Assembly (NCBI GenBank): GCA_963780175.1
Contig: CAWAAT010000004.1
Coordinates: 75,097-139,096, forward strand
From: Brooklawnia sp963780175
GTDB taxonomy: Bacteria; Actinomycetota; Actinomycetes; Propionibacteriales; Propionibacteriaceae
DNA length: 64,000 nucleotides
Direction of reading: 5' to 3'
Within the stretch, counting starts at the first letter, position 1. The number at the start of each line of letters is the position of its first letter. Of this stretch, positions 47,829-56,853 are shown piece after piece. The notes beneath the pieces are model-generated. The model made no database searches, was not told the origin of the DNA, and saw only the letters and a list, made by a program, of their open reading frames with translations. The position numbers and the translations under genes are program-made.

Positions 47829-50198
47829 TCAGGCGAGTCGGACTGCCTGCTTCACTTCGGCAACCATCCGCGGACGCACGCTCAGCTGGGTCACCCCCAG
47901 GCCGATCAGGGTGGCCGTGGCCGCGGGTTCGCTCGCCAGGTCGCCACAGACCGTGACGCTGAGCCCCGGCAGCGCCCGGCAGGTGGCAGCGATGAGGTCG
48001 AGGACCGCCGGGGCGTCCTGACGAGCAAGGTCGTGCACTGCGGCGTTGTTGCGATCCGCTGCGTACACGTACTGGCTCAGGTCGTTGGTGCCGATGCTGA
48101 CGAAGTCGACCAGGTGCGCGAAGTCCGCCGCCCGCAGCGCTGCGGCCGGGACCTCCACCATGATGCCCAATGGCACCGAGGGCACTTTCAGTTCAGCCGC
48201 CACCTCGTCCAGCATTCCCCGCGTCCAGACCACTTCATCCGGGCTGGTCACCATGGGCAACAACAGCTTGACCTCAATCTGCTGGGCGGCCAGCAGGACG
48301 GCCCGCAGTTGGTCGCGGAGCAACTCGGGGCAACCGCGCATCGCCCGGATACCCCGCTGCCCCAAGGCTGGATTGTCCTCGTGGGTGTGGGGAATGAAGG
48401 CGAGTGGCTTGTCGCTGGCCGGATCCCAGGTTCGGATGGCGATGGGTCCGCCCATCGCTTGTCCGATCCGGATGAACAGGTCGGCCTGTTCCTGGGCCGT
48501 TGGCGCAGTCGTGGCAGCGGCGAAGAGCACCTCTGTACGCACCACGCCGCTGCCCTCGGCCCCATGTTGGGCGGCCGCAAGGGCGTCATCCAGCGAACCC
48601 ACATTGGCCCCGACAACAATGCGCCGCCCGCCTGAGGTGAGCGCGGGCTCATGCGCCAGAACCTGGGCCTGCTCGGCAGCCACCGCCCGCAAGCGGTTGC
48701 GACGATCTAGTTCGGCGACCAATCCGACGTCGGGGTCGATCCACAGTTTGCGGGCGATCGGATCGAACGCGACCATGCGCCCGTCGGGAATCTTCTCAGC
48801 GTCCCGACGCCCGGCAAGCACCGGAATACCCCTGGCCTGCGCAGTGAGCACCCCGTGTCCACTGGAGCCACCAGACAGGGTGATGACACCCAGACAGGTT
48901 CGCGGATCAAGGCGAATCGCAGTTGCCGCGTCCAGTTCGTCCAGCACCCAGATGCGCGGCTCATGCGGGCCGTGGTCGATCATCGGCTGGCCGGTGAGAG
49001 CCAGCAGCAACAGCCTGCGAATGCTGCGGACGTCCTGGCCGCGCTCGCGCAGATAGGCATCGGCGAACTGGTCGAATGAGCGCGCCATGCCCGTGAGGTG
49101 CTGCTCCACGGCGTCCACCGCGCTGAAACCCGCCGTGATCAGCCCCACCACGCCGTGGTGGAGTTCCCGGTCGGCCAACAGCAGCCGTTGGGCCTCGATG
49201 ATCCCGGGCACGCCGTGGCTGGTCTGGGCGAGGTCGGCCAGGAAGTCGTCGACCATTGCTGCAGCTGCGGTGAACCGGGCCAGTTCTGCCTTGGGAACCA
49301 GCGGATGGTAACCGGCCAGCGACGGCCGCCGGTCCGCCCGGCTGACCATTCCCACCACCGCGCGATGCTCGGCCGCGGCAGGCGTGTCCGAGGGCTGCGC
49401 CACCGGCACGGTGCGTGGCCTCGGCGCCGGGACACTCCTGATGGACCGCGCGGTGGTGTCCTCACCGAAGTTGTCGGCAGCCAGATCAGCCAGCACGTCG
49501 CGGGCATGCTCGGCGTCCGGGCCACTGAACCGGGCCTCCAGCACCTGACCGGCACCGACCTCAAGGGCGGTGATTCGGGTCAGGCTGTCGGCCGGGGCCG
49601 GTCCGCGTCCCGTCGTGGCGTTGCTGAGCAGCACCTCGGCGTTCAGGTCACGCAGGCCGGTCACGATCGCAGCGGCTGGTCGAACGTGCAGACCGTGGAG
49701 ATTGCGCACCGTGGTACGCCAGATGATCCTGCGTGCCTGGGGCTGCGGCTGGGCGCCTCGTGGAACCGCGAGCAGCGCCGGACCGTCTGCGGCGCCGGCA
49801 AGATGGTCGGTCTTGGCCGACAGGGCGCCCCGCGCCTCTCGGTCGACCTCGGGCAGGGACGCGCCGGTGGCAGCTGACACCACCGCAGCCATCAACCCTT
49901 CCACCAGGGGGGCCGGACTGATCCTCACTCGCCGCGCCAGGTCCTCGTCGAGGAACTCCACTGCCAGTTCTGAACTGAGCAACGCGCTGCCGAGGTCGAT
50001 CAGCAGCAGAACACCGTCCGGGGCGTCGAGGTTGGCTATGGCGAGCGCGATGGCCGCGGCGTCGGTGCCGAAGCTGCCGTCCTCGAGACCAGCCGCCACG
50101 GCGACGACCGGACCACCGTCGCCCACCACCTGGTGGGCCAACCCGACGGCCGCGTCCGCGAGGGCCCGGCTGTGCGAGACGACGACGATACCGATCAT
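47829..50198 (-). CDS. dhaM: DhaM: EIIA(Man)-HPr-Enzyme I fusion phosphotransfer protein
   Basis: 789 residues from ATG 50198, with GAGGAAG five bases upstream. Domains: EIIA-type (1-130) with active His in VVSHSRALADAAVG; HPr (about 150-240) with HGLHVRPAAAIVTGL; Enzyme I (about 265-789) with phosphohistidine loop GGSSGHGVLTAQARGIPVLA, RTEVLFAAA, IRTWDPASDKPLAF, SIGTNDLSQYVYAADRNN and cysteine in VTVCGDLASEP. E. coli DhaM has only a truncated Enzyme I; here the PEP-binding barrel appears complete. It passes phosphate from PEP to DhaL-bound ADP. Downstream of dhaL by 22 bp. Confidence 0.93.
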   Translation of the reverse strand: MIGIVVVSHSRALADAAVGLAHQVVGDGGPVVAVAAGLEDGSFGTDAAAIALAIANLDAPDGVLLLIDLGSALLSSELAVEFLDEDLARRVRISPAPLVEGLMAAVVSAATGASLPEVDREARGALSAKTDHLAGAADGPALLAVPRGAQPQPQARRIIWRTTVRNLHGLHVRPAAAIVTGLRDLNAEVLLSNATTGRGPAPADSLTRITALEVGAGQVLEARFSGPDAEHARDVLADLAADNFGEDTTARSIRSVPAPRPRTVPVAQPSDTPAAAEHRAVVGMVSRADRRPSLAGYHPLVPKAELARFTAAAAMVDDFLADLAQTSHGVPGIIEAQRLLLADRELHHGVVGLITAGFSAVDAVEQHLTGMARSFDQFADAYLRERGQDVRSIRRLLLLALTGQPMIDHGPHEPRIWVLDELDAATAIRLDPRTCLGVITLSGGSSGHGVLTAQARGIPVLAGRRDAEKIPDGRMVAFDPIARKLWIDPDVGLVAELDRRNRLRAVAAEQAQVLAHEPALTSGGRRIVVGANVGSLDDALAAAQHGAEGSGVVRTEVLFAAATTAPTAQEQADLFIRIGQAMGGPIAIRTWDPASDKPLAFIPHTHEDNPALGQRGIRAMRGCPELLRDQLRAVLLAAQQIEVKLLLPMVTSPDEVVWTRGMLDEVAAELKVPSVPLGIMVEVPAAALRAADFAHLVDFVSIGTNDLSQYVYAADRNNAAVHDLARQDAPAVLDLIAATCRALPGLSVTVCGDLASEPAATATLIGLGVTQLSVRPRMVAEVKQAVRLA

Positions 50199-50220
50199 TG
50201 CTTCTTCCTCACGTCGAAGG

Positions 50221-50838
50221 TCACGCGAACGTCCGGGCTGCGCTGGCCACGAGCAGGGCCGCGCTGGTCGCGCCAGGATCGGCCACCCCCGCGCTGCGCT
50301 GCCCAAGGTAGGACGCCCGCCCCTTCCTGGCCACCATCGGCACAGTCTGGTCGCGGCCCCGCGCAGAGGCCTCGACTGCCGCGGCCCAGGGAGCGTCGGG
50401 GCGTGCGTCAAAGGCGAGCACGGCCGGATGGAGGGCGTCGAGCATCGTCTTGTCCCCCGGTGCGGCCTTGCCTCGTTCGCGGACACCGTCCACGGCCGCG
50501 TGCAGGGCGACCGACCACTGCTGGTGCCCGATGGGCCCGTCGGGCGGCAATGCCGTTGCCATCCGCAGCAGCAGGGTCCCGTAGAGCGGGCCGGCGGCAC
50601 CCCCGACCGTGCTGATCAGAGTCAGGGCCGCCTTCTTGAGGTAGCCGCGGGCGTCGCTGAACTCGCGTGGATCCAGAGCAGCCACGGCTCGCATGCCGCG
50701 AACCATGTTTGCGCCGTGGTCGGCGTCACCGATCTGCCGGTCAAGGTCGGTGAGTAGCGCCTCGTTGGTATCCACATCCTGGGCGAAGGCGCGAAGCCAG
50801 TCGGCCAGGCAGGATGCGTCGAGGTGCCCGGGGCTCAC
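50221..50838 (-). CDS. dhaL: Dihydroxyacetone kinase ADP-binding subunit DhaL
   Basis: 205 residues from GTG 50838, overlapping the dhaK stop as GTGA (GTG 50841 also possible). The ADP/Mg site is marked by DRQIGDADHGANM and GDKTMLDALHPAV, and ISTVGGAAGPLYGTLLLRM is typical. DhaL holds ADP as a fixed cofactor that is rephosphorylated by DhaM and passes phosphate to dihydroxyacetone on DhaK. Confidence 0.94.
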   Translation of the reverse strand: MSPGHLDASCLADWLRAFAQDVDTNEALLTDLDRQIGDADHGANMVRGMRAVAALDPREFSDARGYLKKAALTLISTVGGAAGPLYGTLLLRMATALPPDGPIGHQQWSVALHAAVDGVRERGKAAPGDKTMLDALHPAVLAFDARPDAPWAAAVEASARGRDQTVPMVARKGRASYLGQRSAGVADPGATSAALLVASAARTFA

Positions 50839-51827
50839 CACCGCAGGGCCGTGGTCGACACCGGCGCGTCCCAGAAGCCCAGCATCTGTTCGTCAACTCG
50901 AACCAGGGTCACGGAGGCCCCGGCCATCTCCAGGGACGTGATGTAGTTGCCCACGAGGCTTCGGGCGACCTGGACGCCCCGCGCGGTGAGCAGTGCCCCG
51001 ACCTCCGCGAACAGACCATAAAGCTCCAGCAGCGGGGTGCCGCCCATCCCGTTGCACAGCACGATGACCGAGGAACCTGCGTAGTCGAGGTCGTCAAGGA
51101 TGGGGCCGACCAGTTGGCCGGCGAGGTCGGCCAGCGGAGCCATCGGGCGGCGTTCTCGGCCCGGTTCCCCATGGATGCCGATGCCCAACTCGATCTCGTC
51201 ATCGTCAAGGTCAAAGGTGGGCCGTCCCGCGCTCGGCACCGTGCACGACGTCAGGGCCAGTCCCATCGAGCGCCCGTTGTCAGCCACCCGCTGGGCCAGC
51301 TCTGCCACCTCAGCAAGACCTCTCCCGGCCTCGGCCGCAGCCCCCGCGATCTTCTCGACGATCACGGTGGTCCCGACCCCGCGCCGGCCGGCGGTGAACA
51401 ACGAGTCGGTGACAGCGACGTCATCGGCGACCAGCACGCTGGCCACCTGGATCCCCTCGGCGCCGGCCAGTTCTGCGGCCATCTCGAAGTTCAGCACGTC
51501 GCCGGTGTAGTTCTTCACGATGTGCAGCACTCCGGAGCCCCCGTCCACCTGCTGGGTGGCGGCCAGCACCTGGTCGGGCGTGGGTGAGGTGAAGACGTCG
51601 CCGCAGGCAGCTGCGTCCAGCATGCCGAGGCCCACGTATCCGCTGTGCAGCGGTTCATGACCGGAACCACCGCCCGAGACCAACCCGACCTTGCCCGGAC
51701 GCGGCGCGTCGGCACGCACGACGAGTCGGTTGGCGTGATCGACCCGCACGATGCCCGGGTGAGCCAGTTCGACGCCACGCAACGCGTCCGCGATGACGGT
51801 GCTCGGGTCGTTGATGAACTTCTTCAT
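50835..51827 (-). CDS. dhaK: Dihydroxyacetone kinase substrate-binding subunit DhaK
   Basis: 330 residues from ATG 51827 (MKKFINDPSTVIADALRGVE); the frame is open upstream into the ftsH leader but without protein character. Substrate-loop GLVSGGGSGHEPLHSGYVG, NYTGDVLNFEMAAELA and the histidine that binds dihydroxyacetone covalently in GIGIHGEPGRER are present. First gene of dhaK-dhaL-dhaM, divergent from ftsH with 124 bp between. The operon implies glycerol or dihydroxyacetone use. Confidence 0.95.
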   Translation of the reverse strand: MKKFINDPSTVIADALRGVELAHPGIVRVDHANRLVVRADAPRPGKVGLVSGGGSGHEPLHSGYVGLGMLDAAACGDVFTSPTPDQVLAATQQVDGGSGVLHIVKNYTGDVLNFEMAAELAGAEGIQVASVLVADDVAVTDSLFTAGRRGVGTTVIVEKIAGAAAEAGRGLAEVAELAQRVADNGRSMGLALTSCTVPSAGRPTFDLDDDEIELGIGIHGEPGRERRPMAPLADLAGQLVGPILDDLDYAGSSVIVLCNGMGGTPLLELYGLFAEVGALLTARGVQVARSLVGNYITSLEMAGASVTLVRVDEQMLGFWDAPVSTTALRW

Positions 51828-51951
51828 GACCCCAGTCTCCCATCTTCGCCCGCGCGCACACGCCCAAGGGGGCAGCCACCCAGCCGAGTGGCCGAAGAAC
51901 AGACCTTCCCGGGCCCGACTACGATGGATCAGACCACGCATGGAGGTATGC

Positions 51952-54072
51952 ATGTCAGAACCCCAGCCGAAGCAGCAGGCGGACGCGCCGCCGCCCGGCC
52001 GCTCCGCGAACGACGATCCTCGTCGTCCCGTGCGGTCGGAGGCGCCGTCTGGCCCGCCGCCGCTGGACTCACCCAAACCCTGGCGCACCGAGGGGCTGCC
52101 GAAACAGACCAAGGGCGGTGAGCCGGCAGACAAGCCCAACCGCAACCAGAGGATGTGGCGGTTCTGGCTGGTCGCAGGCCTGTTGCTGGTCGGCCTGTGG
52201 GGGGCCCTCAGTTGGCAGGACGCCCGCAATGCGCCGCCCACGATCCCCTACACCGAGTTCACGGCGCAGGTGATGGACGGCAACGTCAAGGAGATCTACG
52301 CCAAAGGCGACACGATCCAGGGTGAACTTCGGACCGAACGAGAGCTGCCTGACGACGGCAACGATGCCACCGACGAGGGCCCCTACACCAAGTTCACCAC
52401 GGAGCGTCCGACGTTCGCTGCCGACGACCTGCTGGCCGATCTGCAGGAGCACGGTGCTGTGGTGCGGGCCACCCCGGTGGTCGACCAGCGCGGGCCGATC
52501 GCGAACCTCATCTCGTCCCTGGTTCTCTGGGGAGTGATGATCGCAGTGGCGGTGTGGGCCTTCCGACGCATCGCCAAGGGGACCGGTGGCATGGGCGCCT
52601 TCGGCATGCAGCGCGAGGTCAAGCCGATCGAGAAGACCAAGGTACGGGTGAACTTCTCGGACGTGGCCGGCATCGACGAGGTCAAGGCCCAGGTGGACGA
52701 AATCGTCGACTTCCTGCGCGACTCCGACAAGTATCGCAAGGTCGGGGCCAGGGCACCTCGCGGCATCCTGCTCGAGGGCCCACCTGGTACCGGCAAGACC
52801 CTGCTGGCAAGAGCCACCGCCGGAGAGGCCCAGGTGCCGTTCTTCAGCGCGTCAGCCAGCGAGTTCATCGAGATGATCGTCGGCGTCGGTGCCCAGCGGG
52901 TGCGACAGCTGTTCGACGAGGCGAAGAAGGTGGCACCCGCGATCGTGTTCATCGACGAGATCGACGCGATCGGACGCGCCCGCGGCTCGAGTCGCGCGTC
53001 GGGCAGCAATGACGAGCGCGAACAGACCCTCAACCAGATCCTCACCGAGATGGACGGCTTCGACGGCACGGAGGGTGTCGTCGTGATGGCTGCCACCAAC
53101 CGCTCCGACGTGCTCGACCCGGCGCTCACCCGTCCAGGACGCTTCGACCGCGTCATCACCGTGAGCCCGCCCGACCAGAACGGTCGGGAGAAGATACTCG
53201 GGGTACACACCCGCGAGATACCGCTCGCCGAGGACGTCAACCTCAAGGCGATCGCCCAGTCGACGCCGGGCGCGACCGGTGCAGACCTCGCCAACCTCGC
53301 CAATGAGGCCGCCCTGCGCGCGGCTCGCCGCGACGACACGCTCGTCTACCAGACCGACTTCACCAATGCTCTCGAGCAGATCCAGCTGGGGGTTGCGCGC
53401 AGCATACTCATCCCCGAGGACGAGAAGCGCCGCACCGCCTATCACGAAGGCGGGCACGCCTTGCTCGGCATGCTGCAGAAGGGTGCCGACCCGGTGCGCA
53501 AGGTGTCGATCATTCCGCGCGGCCAGGCGCTGGGTGTGACGCTCTCGACCCCGGACACCGACCGTTACGGTTATGACGAGGAGTACCTCCGGGGCCGGAT
53601 CGTCGGTGCGCTGGGCGGGATGGCAGCAGAGGCGGCCGTCTACGGCGTCATCACCACCGGGGCCGAGTCCGACCTGAGGCAGGCCACCTCGATCGCGCGT
53701 CAGATGGTGGGCAAGTGGGGCATGTCAAAGGCCGTCGGCCCGGTCACCGTGGTCTTCGACGACATGGACCCCCGACAGATCGGTATCTCCGAGCAGACGC
53801 TGTCCGTGGTGGACGCAGAGGTGCGGGTCATCATCAGCGAGTGCCATGACAAGGCGGTTTCGCTGCTCAAGGAGCATCGCGCCAAGTTGGACGCGATCGC
53901 GGAAGAACTGTTGATCAAGGAGACGTTGGACGAGCACGAGGTCTATCTGGCGGCCGGCATCGAGCGGCCCAAGTCAGACCCGCTGCAGCACAGCGCCGCC
54001 CCCAAACCCGCACCGCTACCGGAGCAGGCCCCGCGCCGGATGGCAGCTTTCGAGCAGGAGCCCGGGGAATGA
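51952..54072 (+). CDS. ftsH: FtsH-family membrane ATP-dependent zinc metalloprotease
   Basis: 706 residues from ATG 51952, five bases after GGAGG. A ~65-residue Pro-rich cytoplasmic tail precedes TM1 (69-87), an extracytoplasmic part, and TM2 (about 184-206). AAA domain: Walker A GPPGTGKT (276-283), Walker B IVFIDEIDAIG, arginine-finger region ALTRPGRFDR. Protease zinc motif HEGGH at 498-502, third ligand in TGAESDLRQAT. It degrades membrane and some cytosolic proteins. Usual FtsH has no such long N-tail, and its neighbours folE/tilS/hpt are absent here. Confidence 0.95.
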   Translation: MSEPQPKQQADAPPPGRSANDDPRRPVRSEAPSGPPPLDSPKPWRTEGLPKQTKGGEPADKPNRNQRMWRFWLVAGLLLVGLWGALSWQDARNAPPTIPYTEFTAQVMDGNVKEIYAKGDTIQGELRTERELPDDGNDATDEGPYTKFTTERPTFAADDLLADLQEHGAVVRATPVVDQRGPIANLISSLVLWGVMIAVAVWAFRRIAKGTGGMGAFGMQREVKPIEKTKVRVNFSDVAGIDEVKAQVDEIVDFLRDSDKYRKVGARAPRGILLEGPPGTGKTLLARATAGEAQVPFFSASASEFIEMIVGVGAQRVRQLFDEAKKVAPAIVFIDEIDAIGRARGSSRASGSNDEREQTLNQILTEMDGFDGTEGVVVMAATNRSDVLDPALTRPGRFDRVITVSPPDQNGREKILGVHTREIPLAEDVNLKAIAQSTPGATGADLANLANEAALRAARRDDTLVYQTDFTNALEQIQLGVARSILIPEDEKRRTAYHEGGHALLGMLQKGADPVRKVSIIPRGQALGVTLSTPDTDRYGYDEEYLRGRIVGALGGMAAEAAVYGVITTGAESDLRQATSIARQMVGKWGMSKAVGPVTVVFDDMDPRQIGISEQTLSVVDAEVRVIISECHDKAVSLLKEHRAKLDAIAEELLIKETLDEHEVYLAAGIERPKSDPLQHSAAPKPAPLPEQAPRRMAAFEQEPGE

Positions 54073-54755
54073 GCGACCGGCCGGTCGTGCTGGTGACTGG
54101 CGGAACTCGCGGAATCGGTCGGGCGATCGTCGAGGTGTTGGCCCCTGACTGGCGGGTGCTCGTCGGGGGCACCAACGCCGCCCGGGTGAACGAGGTCGCC
54201 ACCTCGCTGCCGGATGCCGACGGCTTCGTGGCTGACCTGGCCGACGAGGACTCCACCGCTCGAGCCGTCCAGGGCATGGGCCGTCTGGACGCCCTGGTGC
54301 ACAGCGCAGGTCTGGTCGCACACGGCAGCGTCGAGCAGTCCTCCAGACAGCAGTGGCGCGAGGTGCTCGAACTGAACGTCATTGCCGTGGCCGATCTGAC
54401 GCGCACCCTGCTGCCGCGGCTGCGCGAGCGCTCCGGTCAGGTCGTGGTGATCAACTCGGGTGCCGGGTTTGTCTCGCGTCCCGGTAACTCGGTGTACGCG
54501 GCTTCCAAGTTCGCGGTGCGGGCGTTCACGGACGCCCTGCGCGAGGAGGAGCGCGGACGCATCCGGGTGACCTCCATCCACCCGGGCCGGGTCGACACCG
54601 ACATGCAGCACGAACTGCTGGCCTCCGAGGGCCGCAGCTACGACCCCGGCGTGCTGTTGAGGCCTGAATCTGTGGCCCGCGCGGTGAAGTTCGCGCTGGA
54701 GGCCGACTCCGATGCAGGTGTGGAGTCGCTGGAGATTCGTCCGGCGCGGAACTGA
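54069..54755 (+). CDS. Short-chain dehydrogenase/reductase
   Basis: 228 residues starting inside the ftsH stop (ATGA). The cofactor motif VTGGTRGIGRAIVEVL, NAG-equivalent VHSAGLVAHG, catalytic Ser in NSGAGFVSRPGNS and the Y-x-x-x-K pair in VYAASKFAVRAF are intact. Classical SDR, probably NADPH-dependent; substrate unknown. Converges on mshC with a 31-bp gap. Confidence 0.9.
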   Translation: MSDRPVVLVTGGTRGIGRAIVEVLAPDWRVLVGGTNAARVNEVATSLPDADGFVADLADEDSTARAVQGMGRLDALVHSAGLVAHGSVEQSSRQQWREVLELNVIAVADLTRTLLPRLRERSGQVVVINSGAGFVSRPGNSVYAASKFAVRAFTDALREEERGRIRVTSIHPGRVDTDMQHELLASEGRSYDPGVLLRPESVARAVKFALEADSDAGVESLEIRPARN

Positions 54756-54786
54756 CATCTCGCGCCGGGCCAGGACTACCGCCCCA

Positions 54787-56046
54787 TCAGTCGAAGCGCA
54801 CGCCCAGCAAGGCGTCGACCGCCGCGGCCAACTCACCCGGAGCCTGTGTGTCTTCGCCGTCTCCGGCCAAGGTGGCAGCGGACCACTCGTCCACCTCTGC
54901 CAGCGCTCGGGGCGCGTCCAGGTCATTGCGAAGCGCGCGGCGCAGGCCGGCGATGACGGGCGCGGACGGCGTCCCGGTGGCTGTCGCGAACGCCGCACGC
55001 CAGGCGTCGGCCCGACGCTGGGCTGCGTCCAGGTCGGTGGCGAACCACTCCCAGTCAGCCCGACAGTGGTGCGCCAGCAGTGCCAGCCTGATCACGGGAG
55101 CGCCCACCCCGTTGGCTCGCAGCCTCGAGACGAGTTCGAGGTTGCCCACCGACTTGCTCATCTTCTGGCCGTCCAGTCCCACCATGCCGACATGCACGTA
55201 GGCCTTGCTGAATCTGGCCACGTCGGCCGCCGCCCGTCCGACCGCGGCACACATCTCGTGGTGCGGGAAGGCCAGGTCGCGTCCGCCGCCCTGCACCGAG
55301 AACGTCTCGCCCAAATAGTGCTGCGCGATGGAGGTGCACTCGACATGCCATCCGGGACGACCGCGTCCGAGCGGGGAGTCCCACGCGGGCTCATCGGGAC
55401 GCTCCAGGCGCCAGACAAGCGAGTCGAGGGGGTCCAGCTTGCCCGGGCGCTCGGGGTCGCCGCCCTTGGCCGCGAACTCAGCCAACTGCTGCTCGCGGCT
55501 CAGGTGCGACATGGCGCCGAAGTGTTCGATGGCTGCGGTGCGGAAGTACCAGTCGGGGTACTGGTCATCGGCCACCTGGTAGACGAGTTGCTTATCGATG
55601 AGGTCGGTCACGGTTTCGGCTACCAGGTCGAGGGCCTCCGTGGCAGCCACGTAGTGCGTGGGCGGCAGGACTCGCAGCGCGGCCATGTCGGTGCGAAACA
55701 GTTCGATCTGCTCGGCTGCGAGCTCCTGCCAGTCCTGCCCGGTCGCAGCGGCGCGCTCCAGCAGGGGATCATCGACGTCGGTGATGTTCTGGACATAGTC
55801 GACCGCGAGCCCGACGTCGAGCCAGGCTCGATGCAGCAGGTCGAACGTCAGATACGTGAACGCGTGGCCCAGATGGGTTGCGTCGTACGGGGTGATGCCG
55901 CAGACGTACAAACCGGCTGTGCCCGTGTCGGGCCCCACCGGGTGAACGGACTGACTTGCCGTGTCCCACACCCGCACCCGAGGCTCGAGGGTCGCATCAT
56001 CGCTGGGTGGCAAACAGGGAACCGGGACACTAGGCCATGCGTGCAT
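54787..56046 (-). CDS. mshC: Mycothiol synthesis cysteine ligase MshC
   Basis: 419 residues from ATG 56046 (MHAWPSVPVP), matching the start of known MshC better than the TTG at 56055 or the GTG at 56052. CysRS-like class I fold: YVCGITPYDATHLGHAFTY (zinc Cys and HIGH), WHVECTSIAQHYLG, and KMSKS in GQKMSKSVGNLEL. It joins cysteine to glucosaminyl-inositol. The conserved N-terminus and lack of the CysRS anticodon domain exclude ordinary CysRS. Marks the organism as a mycothiol producer. Confidence 0.93.
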   Translation of the reverse strand: MHAWPSVPVPCLPPSDDATLEPRVRVWDTASQSVHPVGPDTGTAGLYVCGITPYDATHLGHAFTYLTFDLLHRAWLDVGLAVDYVQNITDVDDPLLERAAATGQDWQELAAEQIELFRTDMAALRVLPPTHYVAATEALDLVAETVTDLIDKQLVYQVADDQYPDWYFRTAAIEHFGAMSHLSREQQLAEFAAKGGDPERPGKLDPLDSLVWRLERPDEPAWDSPLGRGRPGWHVECTSIAQHYLGETFSVQGGGRDLAFPHHEMCAAVGRAAADVARFSKAYVHVGMVGLDGQKMSKSVGNLELVSRLRANGVGAPVIRLALLAHHCRADWEWFATDLDAAQRRADAWRAAFATATGTPSAPVIAGLRRALRNDLDAPRALAEVDEWSAATLAGDGEDTQAPGELAAAVDALLGVRFD

Positions 56047-56121
56047 GCTCACCAATCTAGCGAGGCGCGCCCAACGCTTCGGTGAGCCACGACCAAGGCC
56101 CGAGGGTGCACGAGGCGGCGG

Positions 56122-56688
56122 TCAGTCGGTGCGGTCGAGCAGCGGCTTGCGGTAGCCATTGCTGCGAGGACACAGGTGCCCGCCGGGGCCGAGCTGCTGA
56201 CCGCAGAACGGGCACGCTGGAGCATGCGACTCCAGCACCTGGCCGGTGCGGGCGATGAAGTCACGAGCCTGGTCAAGGGTGATGACAACCTGCAGCACGG
56301 ACTGGCCATCAGGCTCGAGGCCCAGTTGCCTCAACTCGCCGTAGACACCCAGGGCGAACAATTCGACCCGTAGGGATGAGGTTTCCGGCTGCCACGTGAT
56401 GGTCATCGTCCCGGCGCGGAAGTCCTCGTCAAGCGGCACGTCCAGCGGTTCGTGATCATGCGAACGACGGTGATCAGAGCTGGTCGAATGACTGAGGCCC
56501 GCCTTGGCCAGTTCGTCCAGGACGCGCTCGAGGTGGGCGGCCAGCACCCTGATCTGCTGGCGTTCGCAGACGACGTTGGTCATTCTTGAGCCCTGCCGGG
56601 CCTGCACGAAGTAGACCCGACTGTCCGGTTCACCCACGGCGCCGGAGACGAACCGGTCCGGGTAGGTGTAGCGGTGGGACAGCTCCAT
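56122..56688 (-). CDS. DUF3090-family protein with C-terminal zinc-ribbon motif
   Basis: 188 residues. The N-terminal half has RVYFVQARQGSRMTNVVCER and a helical ERVLDELAKA segment; the C-terminus contains CPFCGQQLGPGGHLCPRSNG (two Cys pairs, likely zinc) ending in KPLLDRTD. It is found next to mshC in actinobacteria. Function not known. It lies 75 bp upstream of mshC on the same strand. Confidence 0.88.
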   Translation of the reverse strand: MELSHRYTYPDRFVSGAVGEPDSRVYFVQARQGSRMTNVVCERQQIRVLAAHLERVLDELAKAGLSHSTSSDHRRSHDHEPLDVPLDEDFRAGTMTITWQPETSSLRVELFALGVYGELRQLGLEPDGQSVLQVVITLDQARDFIARTGQVLESHAPACPFCGQQLGPGGHLCPRSNGYRKPLLDRTD

Positions 56689-56853
56689 GGGCTCAGGGTA
56701 AGCCGGGACGAGGATGCTCGCAGGAGATGTCGTTCATCAACCTCGGCCACTGCGGTGCGCTGCCGTTGCTGCAACTGGCTGAGAACCGTGCGGGATAGGC
56801 TGTCAGGCGGGATCGAGGCGACCACCCCGGTCCACCCCGAAGGGAGGAACACC

